A stretch of 64,000 bases of DNA, taken from positions 256,731 through 320,730 of the forward strand of contig VZTG01010316.1 of assembly GCA_013397845.1 (NCBI GenBank). The letters run 5' to 3'. This DNA is from Melanocharis versteri. Lineage: Eukaryota > Chordata > Aves > Passeriformes > Melanocharitidae. Shown piece by piece: positions 50,618-64,000 of this stretch (positions are counted from its first letter, which is position 1; every line of letters starts with the position of its first letter). The translations under genes and the position numbers were made by a program. The notes beneath the pieces were generated by a model, which was not told the DNA's origin, did not search any database, and was given only the letters and a program-made list of their open reading frames with translations.

Positions 50618-53600
50618 TAAAAAATGTTTATGTCTCACTGCTTTCTAATATAATCCTGATTAGAATACTTGATTCTCAAAGATGGACTTTTAATAATATT
50701 TTTTTATTACTTTATTTAGAAAAATTAGGATATTACAAGTGAGATTTGAGGACTACCCAGGAAGACATAACTGAAACAATAATTGCTGTTTTGTCCTTTT
50801 AGTACTTTTTCTAACTGTTAGACTAGGCAGATGAAAAGGAGCAGTGGGAAGAAAGAAGAATGTTAGCTGAAGAATTATAAGTGTAAAGTAGCAGTGTGTT
50901 CTGTTCTCAAGTATTTGTGGGAAACTTTTTGTCTCTAGTTATCATTAGAATTCTCAACAAACATTTTACTGAGACATTCCTAAGTAACATCCACTCTGTT
51001 AGAAATGCCATCCTTCTGTTTGTATAAAATTGTTATGCATGTGTACTAGAATGCTGTTCTAGTTTTTACTAGTATTGTGAAGGCAATACCTTGATCTCCA
51101 TTTCTGAAAGAAAACCATGCACTATCTGCATGTGTCTTCATGTTAATTAAATATTTGTAAACAATGGGGTTCTTGTTTGTCTTTCCTTTGCCTCAGAAAG
51201 AGTCAAACTCTCGGCTGCTTTCCTTTGTCATTTTTTGAGTGTGAACACGTTGTTCCATAATAATTTTGAAAATAGTAGGCTAAGGGTAGGAGCAGCACAA
51301 ATTCAGGATCTCATTCCCCACAGAAGCAAAAAATGTGCTCTTGGACATGAGGCAACATTCTCATGCTCATAAAAAAAGCATAATTTTGTATTCAAATAAG
51401 ATGTTCTGTTAACCAGAGTAGAACTGCACGCAGCAATTGTATCAGTCAAGTGGATGTTTTTCCCAAGTACCTTTAGATGTTAATCATAAAATTGTTCCAA
51501 AATAACTATATTTTGTTTGAACATTGCAGACTAGCATTTGATCTTTACAATGTAACTATGACCCTCACAAAATATTCTAGACCAGAAATAAGGATTTCTA
51601 TTATTAATATTCTCCTGAGCAATAAGAGTAACAGTAATTTTTTAAAGAGACTAAAATTTGATGCCTTAAACAATTTTTCCCGGTTAGTCAAAGAAAATAC
51701 TGTTGTTTGTTACATGTATTTTAATATTAAAGAGCTTCAAAAGTCTATTTAAAATTATTTTTGTCCTCATAAAAATGTATTCCTTATTTTGCTATTGTCC
51801 TAGTTATTTTCTGCAATTGGCCCATGGTTATCTGACTTTTACTCCTAAGAATAATTGCAAACAAAATTCTCCAGTTTTCTCTTAATGACAGTGTTTCTCT
51901 GGAATAAAATGAAAGTCTTCGAAGACACTTAGACTCAAGCATATTGAATCCAATAGAGTAGGGATTTTCCTTCCAAAGGAATTCCAAGGAATAATTAATT
52001 AAAATAAGTCATGTTATTCTTTCATTTATCGGTGCCTTTCCATAGCACAGGAGAGAACCTTAAAGGATGAGCCAGCAGTATCAGAAGGAAATTGAGTATA
52101 TGCTTGGTTTCTAATCTTTGCTTAAGCACAAAATATTTGGAGATCTATGTATGTGAATGCTGTCTTCCAAACAATTCAAATAGTACCTTGCTGCACGTGA
52201 CTGCAGTCCTACTGCTGTACAGATATAATCTCCCACAGAGTTTATGTCTCTTCCTCCATAGTCTAAGAAATATATAATTTCCAGAAATTTTAATTTCTTG
52301 CTGATACATTTTAAGATATTTCATGAATTTGCAGGTTACCGTGTTATTGTTGGTCCCTAATTTCAGGACACTAAAACTCTTAGGTCGCAAACTTAACAGT
52401 CTGCCAAAGTATTTGTGTTACTGGTGCTATATTTCTGGTATAATGATTGCTGTCTCGATCACAGCAGCATTATTCAGACCTTTCTGGACTGATTGCTCCT
52501 GGAGCTGTTGCTTTGTAGTGCACAGCACTAAATAAACTGACATTCCATACCCCAAAAGGCAAATAGAAGGTTAAACTGGGTTGTCTTCACTGTATTAATT
52601 TCCCAGGGAGGAAACAGTGAACTTTATAGAACCAGACTGTCTGCTGTTGCTAAGATACTGGCATATGAACAAAACTTCATGGTCAAAAAAATAAGGCTAA
52701 CACATGGGAAAGAATCAGCCCTAGGCGCTCAATCTTTTCCTGCGGTAGAAAGCTATCATCCATCAACACAATCACCAGAGGGCTACATGCAGTCTTAACA
52801 AGCACTTTAACATACTGGTGATGGAGCTCAACAGAGGTGAATTTGTCCAGAAAGTGTTTGAAGCAAATGTCCATGGGTAAATTTGTCACACAACGTTGCC
52901 TGAGCCAAAACTGTTTTAGCTGGTGCTCCAGGGACCTCTCTCTCTCTATGTATGTGTGTATGTATGTATGTATTACACAGACAATCACTGATGCTCCCAT
53001 GTGTTTTGTATTTTAGATTTGTTCCACAGGGCAGGCAAGAGATGCTGGAGCAAGTCAGAGTCCAAAGTGCTGACTGAAAAGCCTTTATCTTGTACCATTC
53101 AGAATTCTCCAAGATTCTTAATAATTAAAAACTTGTAGTTATTAGGCTACAAACAGCACAGTTCATCAAAAAAAGATTCAATAATCCGTGAAGTGAGAAA
53201 CCCTACTAAGCTGTCGCTGCAATACAAGCAAAGACAATAATGGATCTTGTTCAAGCAAACACATGATTAAACCTGACAGTGCACATTAAACATTTGATGT
53301 GGGCAACAGTCAATACAAATGGAAGCTGTTAGTGGAAATATCCTGTGGAGCATCTCGTAGGTGAGGTGGATTGAAAACAGTGAAAAGATGGGTGCATTAA
53401 CAATCGGGTACTGTGGTGAATTCTAAAAGCCTCCACAAGCAGCAGAAGGTTTAGCAAAAATAAAAGAATCACAGCGTATGAATTAGCAGGACTTCAGCAA
53501 AGAAGGTTGCTAAAATGACTGAAGAGGTAAACTGTTTTGATTTGGGGTTTTTTGTTAACATAATCCATTAAATTTGCTTCTTTCCTTGTGAAACATATCA

Positions 53601-53749
53601 GTGCAACTAGCCCTGTGTTGTTAATGGTGTGTGTAAGAGCTCTATTTGATGGGCAATTGAATTGCCAGAGAAATCCAGTGTTAGAAATAAGTCTGTGTTG
53701 AATAACTGGAGGTCACACCAGAAAATAAACTTAAGGAAAAGAAGATAAA
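50618..53749. other. Intergenic, only a microsatellite
   Basis: AT-rich unique DNA. Nothing else is recognised. Confidence 0.7.
52936..52974. repeat. Compound microsatellite (TC)n(TATG)n
   Basis: About five TC units are followed by TATG/TGTG tetranucleotide units. Likely polymorphic. Confidence 0.88.
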
Positions 53750-53830
53750 ACATTCTAACATTCTTTGAAATATAGCCTGAACATTCTAACAGTCTGTGAA
53801 AGAAGGTCTGAACATTCTAATATTCCATAA
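53750..53830. repeat. 31-bp imperfect tandem repeat, about 2.6 units
   Basis: Units at 53750-53780, 53781-53811 and a partial one from 53812 each begin ACATTCTAA. The first two share the pattern TCTxTGAAAxAxxGxCTGA. The array lies just upstream of a degenerate CR1 fragment and could vary in copy number. Confidence 0.82.
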
Positions 53831-53867
53831 ATTAACGTTGTGTGGTACATTTGACACGGCTGAAGGA

Positions 53868-54050
53868 CTACTGATAGGACAAGAGGTTATGGACACAAAC
53901 TAGAACACACTATATTCCAACTGCACACAAGAAAACATGTTTTTTTTACTGTAAGGGTGGTCAAATTCTGGCAGAAGTTACCCAAAGAACTGATTGAGTC
54001 TCCATCCTTGCATATAGAGTATACATTTAATGAAGTCTGGATGGCAGTAT
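53868..54050 (+). mobile_element. Degenerate CR1 3' fragment
   Basis: The sequence matches the CR1 segment 'GGACAAGAGGTTATGGACAC...' followed by a derived form of the 'TTTTTACTGTAAGGGTGGTC' and 'GTTACCCAAAGAACTGATTG' blocks that end ORF2. It is strongly diverged, so an older insertion. Confidence 0.75.
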
Positions 54051-57000
54051 ATTATCAGTGAGAGGTCTCATAAGTTATATCCATGAGGGGACATTATTTT
54101 TTCTGTTTTGTTATTGCTGATAATTCTAACTATTTGTGAAGTATCACCGAAACACAAATGTCCCTCTGCATATCCCTTGCCGTGGGCACCTTGTAAATTT
54201 AGCATCGCTCTAGAATGTTACTTAGGTAATGTTGCCATCTGGACATTTTGGAGAGGCTTACTTCTGAGAAAAGAGTTATTCACTCCTGAGAAAACAATTC
54301 TTATTTGTGGAGGCTCAGCTCAGCAGCTTTGCTGAGGTGAAGGAGGCTCCTGGCTCAGTAGCTGATGTCTCAGAGCTGTAAATGCAGGCTGCAGAATCAG
54401 GCACATCTCAAAGCACTCACTATGCTCAGTCCTTGCCTACGAATTTTTTATTATTTAAATTTATTTTTTTTTAAGATGTTAATGGAATTAATGTGATCCC
54501 AGGGTTGATGGTCAAGCCTTAATCCAGCCGTCTGGAAGTCTGTGTTGAATGGAGTTGTCCTGATGGCTTCTCTTGGACTGGTTGTTCAACCACATTAAAA
54601 TCATCTATTTAGACCTGCATTTTAGTAGTGTTTAAATCATGCTTTGCATGCTGTTCAGCTCCTTGGAGTCACTAGGTTTTTCCTGTTTTCAGAATAAATA
54701 AGAGGAGGTGGGACTAACATTTGTATTATGCACTTTTTAATGATTATTTAAAATTAAATAATGCTTTTGTTCCAAATTATCCTGGAAAATATCTGGAATA
54801 ATTTCTTTGGGGCTAATGAAATTAAAGTAATAGAAAACAAATTGTAAGTTATGTTAGAATCTAACACAGGAAGTATTTAGAAAATATTTAGAAATATTGG
54901 AATAATTAATCACAATAAAAAGGAATCAAGTGTTAATTTTCTTCCACTGTTACTAAAATGGCATTTAAATCAACATTAGCTAAAGTTAGAAAAATAACCC
55001 CATTCTGGATGAGTGGTTGCATTGCTTGCAAGCTGCTTCAGAGGAAGCCATTATAAATAAATTCATTTGAAAGTGACTTGTTTCCACATTCTAGTTCCAT
55101 CTTCCTCTTTCAATTGCGTTAGTTAAAATTCTCCATTAAATTAAAATGTGATGTTAAATTGAGGACTAGCAGTGCTTGCTAGAATACATTTTATTCCCTA
55201 TTACACTGCCTTAAACCTAAAATAATTATAGCAATGATATTACTTGAGATTTATGTCACCGTCAGTCAGAGTACTCTGAGTTTAGAAAGCATGATTTTGA
55301 TGTCATGTAAAACTTTCTCATTCATATTAAGAGATTCTGTTTAATGTGTTTTTGAGACTTAGCACAGTCTTGTTGAAGTATTTTCTACTTAGAGACTCTC
55401 AAACTGCTGTAATTCTTGGTGTGTGTGGTTCAGCCAAGTCTCTAATTTTTGTCTTTTCAAAGCAACTGGGAAGTGGATCATTAGGAGAGGAGTCCCATGT
55501 GCCAAGAGGAAATTGTTTGGGACAGGGCTCTGCCAGCACTGCCCCTAATAGCAGATGAAAATTGTGGCGGGAAAGCTGAAGGGTGAGAAAAGCACACACA
55601 CAAGCATAGTGGCATCTGGGTAGATATTATAAAGGGAATGGGAAGGGCTGGACTGAAAGCTGCTGTTGGGTTATGTTGTTTGAAAGCATCATGACTGATT
55701 GCAGCTGTAAAGAGTGCTTTTCTTTGGTACTTTTCACACATTTCCCCAGTTGCCTAGCATTAATCCATAGGCCATCACTGCTGTGTGGGAATGGAAGACT
55801 GTTTCAGAGACAAATGACACTTATTTTCTTTATCCTAATGCCAAGCATTTTGGGCATAGCAAGAGACAGGACTGAGAGCTTCATATATTACTGGGGAAAT
55901 TAAGCATATGCATTTTATAACAGGCAAGAGTCTTGCACTCAGTTTTCTAGGAAGTGTGGCTGTGGATTTTTTAAAAAAATGCAGGAACATGCCTATATTC
56001 ACCCTGCTGCCTGATTTCAAGCACCTCCTGATGCATCTCAGATTGTGAGGAGCTGTACAAAACCCATGTACATTTTTCAAGTTGAAACAGGTTGTGTGGG
56101 ATTCATCTCACCTATCTCTGTAAGTCTCAGTAATTACGGTCTATCATAGTCAGTGGAAGCAGAGTAAAACCACTGGATTGCATTTATCTGCTCATAAAAT
56201 AAAGTGAATTGTTCTCTCAAGCAAATTGTTTTTCTCTATTGAGCAGACAGGCAACAGAGGACAAGCTAGCTCTTATATAGCTAATGTCAGCTGAAAAGTG
56301 CTCTGATCACAATGTACCATATCCCTAAGGAAAAATGTACCCACCCACTGCCTCAGTATCTTTACTTCACAATATTAAGCACAAAGTATTTAAACTGTGA
56401 AGAATCATGCATCAGCCAGAACTTTGAGGTAAAGCTGCATCTCTTTTATGAAGGAGTTGGCCAAAGGCTTCTTAGTCTCCACAGGCTGAATTTTAGGACA
56501 CAAAGTTTAACTAGAGCAAATGCACTCCCATTTGCTTGATGGAGCCTTCTAAGTGTAGAGATATAAAAATAAATTGTCCCTTCCTCAGCTGACTTTTGCA
56601 GATGGGGTCCATTTCCTTCAGTTTTGCCTTCTCTTTCGTACACCTCTAACCCCCAAAGAAAGAGCAAAACTAAACTAAACTCAGGCTAATTCGGGCTGAC
56701 ATGACTGGAAACCCTGGAGACCCTTTCTCCCAGGAAGCCCACAGAAGTCACTGCAAAGTGCCAGCCTCTGGCCATGCCCCTGCCCCTGGCCTCCCCTCTT
56801 GCTGCCTTTCTCTCAGCAGACCTGCTCCCCCTGCCCACCAGCTGTGCCTGCTGGCTGCCCCACAGCCCAAGGCAGCGACAGCGCAGCAGCAAGCAAGCGT
56901 CATTCGCATCCCAGATGAGAACAAGGGAGTGAGATTTCTTGAGACAGCTAGCACACATTCCTGAGAATATATTCCTGTTAATTATGTTCAATTACATGCT

Positions 57001-57684
57001 ATCTAGCAGATGTTTCTGACTTGTGTCTAGTGGCTTGGCATGTTTGGTAGCTGTGGAAAATGACATTATAGTTGGCTTCAGTATAGTATCTTAGTTCTTG
57101 AATTCAGCACAGAAACCAAGGCCACAAGGATTTTCCTCACAAAGTCTGTCCAAATTAAAGACAGAATATTCAGTCAAAATGGTGTAGCAAACTTATTTAT
57201 TTGTCTTTTAGGTGCTTGATGTCTGATTGAAGAGCATATGTGAATCCATTGTATCTACGGTCATTGAAATGTAAATAATTCTTTTATTCTTTCTCAGATC
57301 AATATTTTCCTTTTTTGAAGACAGGGAGAACCTGCATAAAGTTCATGCAAAGGGAATTAAAGAAACTGAGTTTGAGATTGATGTAAACTCATGTTGTCCT
57401 CATTATTTACTGTTTACATTTTCTGTTCTATTGTATGTGAAACCTCTATCTCCCTGCAGAGGGAGTTCGTAGTGTGAAAACAGCAAGCTCATGTTCAGGG
57501 ATTGAAAAAAGAATTGTCAGTAAATAGAACTCGGAGAATCATAAACAGATATTTGAGCACTTAACTGTTAGTAGAATTCCTTTCTGTATAGAAGTATGTG
57601 TATAGACATACACTTCTGTCTGTATGACCTTGTGCCTGAGATCACAAATAACCTCTCACAGCATGCAGTTATTAAATAACTCTT
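54051..57684. other. Intergenic, nothing recognised
   Basis: A mildly GC-rich stretch at about 56.70-56.92 kb stands out from AT-rich surroundings but has few CpGs and no recognisable product. Confidence 0.7.
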
Positions 57685-57950
57685 AAATCATAGAATCAGT
57701 TGTAGAATCATAGAATGGCTTGAGTTGGGATGGACTTTCAAGTTCATCCAGTTCCAACTCCCCTTCCATGGCCAGGGACACCTTCTACTAGACCAGGTTG
57801 CTCAGAACCCCATCCAACCTGGCCTTCAACACTCCCACGTTTGGGGCATCCACAACTTCTCTGGGCAACCTGCTCCAGTGTCTCACCACTCTCACAGTAA
57901 AGAATTTTGTCCTAACATCTAATCTAAACCTCCACTCTTTCAGTTTAAAG
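57685..57950 (-). mobile_element. CR1 LINE 3' fragment
   Basis: The plus strand begins with two rounds of the complement tail (AATCATAGAATCAG... AGAATCATAGAATGG). It is followed by the typical CR1 3' UTR: GGACACCTTCTACTAGACCA, then CTTCTCTGGGCAACCTGCTC and TCCTAACATCTAATCTAAAC. The 5' truncation point is near 57950. The duplicated tail is a usual feature of CR1 insertion by repeated-octamer 3' ends. Confidence 0.93.
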
Positions 57951-60900
57951 ATATTGGTTTTTTTATTTAGTAAAAAAAAATTATCCTCATTTAGTAAAAA
58001 AAATAATTTAAGTGCACATTGTTCTATCCCAACAATGAAACTACCAGAAAGAGTAATAGGCCGATCAAGGCATTTCATGTGATCAAACACCTGTACAGAA
58101 AGTAACTTGCCACTTAGGAACAAATGCAGTAGAAAACACTTGGACAGTCTTTTTCCAGGAATTCCCCTTACCACCGTGGCAGACATTTTGATCTTCTTGT
58201 GAAACCTGATGGGGTTTCCTGAATGATTCCCAGAGTGCTTCCTAGAGAAGATCACAGACCTTGAGCTGCTTTGTCTCGCACAATCATGTCTTTAACATAT
58301 TTCTGAACTGGTTTGTTCTTGAAGGACACGGTCGCCACCAGCTTGAAGAGGCTGCACTGCCACACACAGCGTACAGCCGGTTGAGGATGAAGTTTCTGAT
58401 TTCACTCAGTGCCTTATCCATGCAGCTGGAACACACGCTGGCAGTCCATGATCGAGTCCTGGTGGTTTTGACAGAGGAAGAACAGGAGGCCCAGCTGCTT
58501 CCATCAGGTCAAGCATAAACTGGAGTAATCAGCAATCTCAATACAATTAACAGTATATCAACTTACAAATTTGAGTTGGAGGAAAAAAAAAAAGTGGGAA
58601 TAAAAATTGATGGGAAAACCCCATAACTTCAACTCATGCAGTGTCTTGCTGAATGCAAAAGTCATTATCATTTTCCTCCTGAAAATATAAACCCAAGCTA
58701 GCAGGTTAGATATATGTATGTATATCTGGCTAGAAGGTTCTGAAAAATTTCCCTCAAAGCTTGGCTGAAACCTGCCAAAAATTTTTCTGACCACGAGAAA
58801 AACATAAACAAACCAAACCAAGTTTTGAACGAAGCAGATACTACAAATGAAAGGGCTAATTGACTCTCAGATCTGATAAACAGATGGATGGAAACTTTTC
58901 AAGTAAGTCCTCTGGTGAGCTTAGGCTCAGGCAACTCAGCAGGGTAGTACTGTACTGGCCCCAACTGTGCAGTAACACATGCTATGGAAGAGGCATAAGG
59001 CCTCAGGGCTCATTTCAGGATGAGAATGGAAGCAATAAAACATAGAGACAAACATACACTGCATTTGCAAGATAGAAGATAAGGGAAGAGCCTAATTTTC
59101 AGCACCATCTAGCAGATTGACTTCCTCCCTGGGTAATGGGGAAAACACAAGTCTCAGCTCTTTACTAGAAAACTTGAGAGGCTACAGAGAAGCATCTTGC
59201 TTCTCAGTTTTAGGCAGTTACTTGATCACCATTTAATCTTCTGAGGTGTTTGCCAAATTCCCTTTGAGGGACTAAATTAGGGACTATTTAGGGAGTTTTC
59301 TCCCTGGGTATAGCTTTTATGAAAGCAACATGCATGACTAATTACAAAGTAATAAAAACTGGAAACTGAAATTTATGAAAAAGCTGAAGAGAATCGTCTT
59401 TCAGTATTTCTTTTGACACAGTAAGTCCTGGGTAAGCAAACGTAAAATAAGCTTATGTCATCCTGAATAGAAGCATTTAGTGCATTGATGTTGATTATCA
59501 TGTGTTCTTTTGCCCCAAGCTTTCCTGTTTGCACTGCATTTTTGCAGAAAGCTTCTGTACATATTTGTGCGCTGGGCAATGCTGAGAGCTGCAGGCTGAG
59601 AATCAGCCTGAGATAGAGCTCTTCTCTGATGAATGGACTTCTGTAAGCGTCTGCTTTCTGCATTGATGTCCCACAGAATGTCAAGGCAAGGTGAAACATC
59701 ATCTTTGATTTTGCCTTGAGTGTCTGGGACCCCCTGTGTGTGAATATTACCTAGACTGAACAGGTCAACATTTCTGCTCGCAAGGCAAAGTGGAAATCTT
59801 GCTATAAAGGGATATCAGAGCTGTTTTGGAGACACAGAGATTAATAGCAATATTGCTGCCATTGCTGCTGCTGTCTAGAAAATAATGTCTCAGGACCCGC
59901 CCATGATGACATCCATCCCACTTTGTATGCAGAGTAGTCCAAAACTGATTTGATCATTGAAAGAGAAAATAAACGTGAAGAGGGAGGATGAAAGCAGTTG
60001 ACACTGGAAATGGAGAGGCAGCCCATGGGCACTGCACTGCTGTACCAGCATTGAACACTGGTGACATGGAGCTCAGCCCTATGGGATTACCAAGTGTTTG
60101 TTCAGGGCTTTAGCAGGTTTCAGTCCAGGTTTCACTCTTTATGCTTCCTGTGTCAATTAGCTTAAAGCTGGCTGTGCTACCTTTACAAAGGCTCCATCTG
60201 ACTGAAACAACTGCAACATCTCTCAACCTGGAATGGGCGTACAGGAGTCAAAGACCAGATAAGGCTGAGCCTGACTGAGAAAATTGAGACTGAGATGGGA
60301 AATAGGATAAGAAATCTGATGCAGAGGAGAACAGACCAAAATGAGCAGTGAAGAGATGCTCTCTGCCTTGGTGTGATGCAGTAAATGTGCTATGCATGCT
60401 GAGCAATGCAGAAAACTTGAAGTAATTCCGCTGTCAGTGATCATTGCTCATCCGAGGCACAGAGTGCACTCGTGCCCTGTGAAAAGAGCTGTATGTGAGC
60501 ATGTAATGAGAGACAATGTCATAAAAAGTGCACAGAAAGAGGCTTCATGGAAGCTGCACAGGGAATCTTAATGAGCCTTTCTTGACTTTGAAGCAGAGTT
60601 GCCATCCACTCTATTCATTCTCACATGTTTTTTTGTCCATTATAAGCTCCTGTAGATTATCAAGTGAAAACATGCTGTATGTTTTTGGATGTAGTGAAAA
60701 AAAACTGTGTCAGGAAGGATTTCTACATCTTTTATAGCACAGCATGGGAAAATAGCTGTACAAGCTTTTTGTGTAGTTTTTTCCTGGCAGAGTTCCATAT
60801 TGGTACCCGCTAGAGGCAGAAAGTCAGAAAAAGTGGCATATTGAATGGTAATAATATAAGGAAATTTACTTGGCAAATAAAAGCCTAATTGCCTAGAAGC

Positions 60901-63900
60901 TGAAACTTTTTTCCTCTAATGGCTTGTTGGAGGGCTTTTTGGGCTTTTTGGGTGGAGGGAGGTGAATTCTTTATCTTTTCACCTCCTAAAACATATATTA
61001 TAGTAGACAGAATAGCATCTGCCTTTCTTGTACACCTCTTGTACACCTTGTACATTTTTTTTCTTAACATGTTGAATTAAATCTGCTGATCAATAACTCA
61101 CTGAGTTCAATAGATACATTTGGTATTTATCCTTTGGCCGAGGTGTTGAATGCAAACTCCTTTTACTGATATAAGCACAATGAATGCATGTAATCTGCTA
61201 TCTACTCTCTGATAGCCTACGCTATCTACTCTTAATCTATGTGTGAATAAAGCCTGATCTAGTCTTACACATAACATCAGCAGTGTGAAGAGATGTGACA
61301 TTTAAGTGAAAAATGAGACTCTGAATGTTTTTCAATAGCTTGTAGAAAAGTGCGGTGTATATATAATAAAAAATAGGGAATTTCCCCCTACATTTCTAAA
61401 ACTTTCATGGCAGGCAATGTCGTATAAGACTTCTGGCCTTTATCCCCAAATATTGTCTATGTGAGAATTCAGCTGAATCTATTGGCACATGGAAGTCAAT
61501 AAAACATGACATTACAACTCATTATGTCACCAATTTGCTTTCCAGAATTTTGTGAAAGACCCTCCCCAGAAGACCTTCACTAGAAGACAGGATGGAAGAT
61601 AGGGCAAGGTAGCTTGAACAGCTGCAATGCTCAATACCTACATCAAATTGTTATGAGATAACAAAAGTATATTTAATCTTGTTAAAAAGCGTCTGTGGAC
61701 TTATTAACTTCACGTCCTTTCAAGATCTTGTCTTCTTCAGAAGGACAGGTATCAATGACAATGCACACAGGCTATTAAGGAACAGGGAATGGAGATACTG
61801 TGTAGAGACAGCTTCCAATAATCCATTTATATCCTGTCACTACCCGTTTTTCTCTGTTTTCCTGCTCTAAAATCCCCATCCAGTTCTCTCATGGTTTCCC
61901 ATGCCAAAATCCCATTAGTCACTTTATCACTTTTTTTCTAAGATTTCTTGGAAGCTAATTTCTTCTGTGATACCTGCTCAGCAATCAACACTGCTGGTGG
62001 TTTGTGGGGTGTAGAAGCATGGTCATCTTGGTTTGTAGCTCTGTAAGCAACTGAGTTTTCAGTTTCATAGATTAATTTATTTAAAAAAAAAGGAAAAAAG
62101 AAACCCAAACTTTCTAAGTGTTCTGAACAAAGACAAAACAAAACTCGTTTTCTGTCTGAAAAAGGATTTTCAAGTAATTCCAGGAGGATAATGATAAAAG
62201 ACGATTGTGTTCCCTGAAATTAACTTGATAGCTAAGAAAAAAAATATAAACAAAGTATTTCAAAATGAAAAACAATGGGAAAAATGCAAAATGACACACT
62301 GGCACATTTTAACTTGTTTTGAAGTTGTATTTCAGTTCTAGGGAGGCCAAGCCAATCTGATAAACTCGAAATAAAACTGTTAGAAATCAGTCTTTCCATA
62401 TACTTTCCAATGTGAAAAGTGCTCTATGGAAAATTTGAGTCAGCTGGAGTTCATTGGTGCATTTTCTGTTACCCATCATTTATCTCGTGTTTCCATTGTT
62501 ATCTCTTTGAAGCAGAGCTCTCTATACATGGTTACATAGCAGACAGAAAGATGGGGTATTGTTCTCTTACTAGGGCTTGTGTGCCTACCTAAAAAGAAAC
62601 AAAGGACTAGGATTTCCGACCCAGTGTTAGAAATGCCCTATTTATGGTCCTGATTTTTACTCTGCGCTCAGTTTAGCTTGCTAAGGCACTACAATTTCCC
62701 ATGCTGCATTACTGAATTTGTCATCGCTCCCAGCCAGCCCCAAGGGAGAGGCAACAGTTCTTCCTCCCAGTCATATCACTGCATAAATTTCCAAGCATCC
62801 TAAAACAATCTCTGGTCACAAGAGATTTGCACCTATGCCACCAGGGGAAGCAAGAAGCCAAGAAACACACAAGAGTACAAACAGCATGGGCAGTGATCAC
62901 TTTAGCAAGGTTTGTCCAAAGGCACTCAATTTATTTCTTATTACAGTAACAATTTTTTCCTTCTCATATATTAATTATCAGATTTGCTCCTACCTCCTCG
63001 TTTGCCTGATTATCCTGTACGTCTCCTTGCCCATCTGGAGGTGGGTTGCTGGAGTCCCAGTTATCCTTCACTTTGTGTAGTCATTTACAATGATGATACA
63101 TGTCCCTGAGCTACAAACGTGGTAGACAAGGGTAGATTGCATTTCACATCTGTTGTCCAGATGTCTTGCAATTCTCATTGCCCCTTCTGAGAGACTAAGG
63201 TCAGATGTGATAAAGACATCCATGGCTTTGCCCGTAGTGCCGTCAAGGAAACCCCATCTCATTTGTGACACATGAAATTCCCTGTCCAGTTTCCACGCTC
63301 TCAGTGTGCCGGCAGTGAGCGTCCTTTACTCATTGGTGGTGAAGGGCTGCTACTCACCCAGGGTGATAAAGTCTCATGTGCCTGGGACCTTGAATGGGCT
63401 GCTCACAAATTGTGTACGTGCAAAAAACTACTCCAGTTTTGTTAGCTTGTGGCTTAGCACACACCTCTGTCCCCACACCTTGTGTACAAGGCTGTCTCAA
63501 GACAAACAGTCTCAGGATATGCTTAATCCTGCAGAAAAAGCCCAGGGAGACATGCTATTAGTGCTGCATCTCGACCTTCCAGTTCTTCCACTATTGAAAA
63601 CATTTCCAGTGAGAGACAAACTGGTGAAAAGATAAATTGTTGCACCTATGGGTGTCCCAGAAGGTTTTTTTTCCCCCTCTAAAAAACTCCCTCTGCTCTG
63701 TTTTGTGTGTTTAATTACATACTTTTCAGAGCAGGGGACTGGAACATAGCTTTCTCATTTCCACCCAGCAGAAGTCACCGTCTCCCCATTTTTTTTTAAT
63801 CTGGGGACAATTAATATATAATTAAGTGTATCCAAGGGAAGACCTCCAAAAGAAAAAATTAAGAGCAACCTGTTTCTGATCATCTAACCTGCTGACAAAG

Positions 63901-64000
63901 CTACTTTCTTGAGAGGTGGATTAGCCAAGTTCATGTTCCAGTTCTGAGTCACACAGAGGAAATTTGAATGGATGGAAGTAAAGCAGAGTAAATGTAGGAG
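57951..64000. other. Intergenic, nothing firmly recognised
   Basis: AT-rich. Two stretches (58.14-58.50 kb and 63.08-63.40 kb) look slightly exon-like on the minus strand but are broken and unidentified. Confidence 0.65.

Noticed and set aside
58140..58510. Exon-like minus-strand stretch with short peptide-like segments in three frames
   Set aside because: I could not match it to any family; frames are broken within 60-150 bases, so a retrocopy is possible but unsupported.
63068..63271. Minus-strand 67-codon frame of protein-like composition
   Set aside because: No family recognised and upstream frames are interrupted; insufficient support.
1..64000. CRISPR arrays, bacterial operons, riboswitches, rRNA genes
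   Set aside because: The window is vertebrate nuclear DNA; no regularly spaced repeat-spacer arrays or such RNA genes are seen.

Overview
The window looks like avian nuclear DNA, most likely from a passerine. It is AT-rich, mostly non-coding, has introns with GT-AG borders, and is littered with 5'-truncated CR1 LINEs in both orientations. A tRNA-Ile-like SINE with a CR1-like tail at 16.73-16.86 kb matches the layout of the passerine TguSINE1 family as I remember it. Nothing bacterial or viral-genomic is present.

Only one protein-coding gene can be supported: BPNT2 (older name IMPAD1, gPAPP), the Golgi-resident 3'(2'),5'-bisphosphate nucleotidase. It lies on the minus strand in five coding exons: 39608-39994, 28349-28508, 27303-27398, 25275-25436 and 23810-24081. 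All four introns have GT-AG borders, the phases agree, and the joined CDS is 1077 nt (358 residues plus TAA). The membrane anchor, the DPxDAT metal-binding motif and the C-terminal WD motif are intact. The first exon sits in a CpG island (about 39.1-40.35 kb) with a 34-base N gap and one further N just upstream. A long AT-rich, repeat-free stretch below 23.81 kb is the probable 3' UTR.

Layout. 1-7.45 kb: intergenic, nothing recognised. 7.45-8.46 kb: an orphan CpG-rich block beside a probable solo LTR. 8.5-20.3 kb: intergenic with weak CR1 fragments and the SINE. 20.3-40.0 kb: BPNT2, with two CR1 copies in its 11-kb first intron. 42.0-45.63 kb: an ~1.8-kb direct tandem duplication whose two copies are separated by a single N, which looks like an unmerged assembly overlap. 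45.9-64 kb: intergenic, with CR1 copies at 48.9-50.6, 53.9-54.1 and 57.7-57.95 kb and small tandem repeats.

The window is largely an ordinary vertebrate locus. I found no previously undescribed gene system. The items most worth checking are the N-joined duplication, the SINE and the orphan CpG island.
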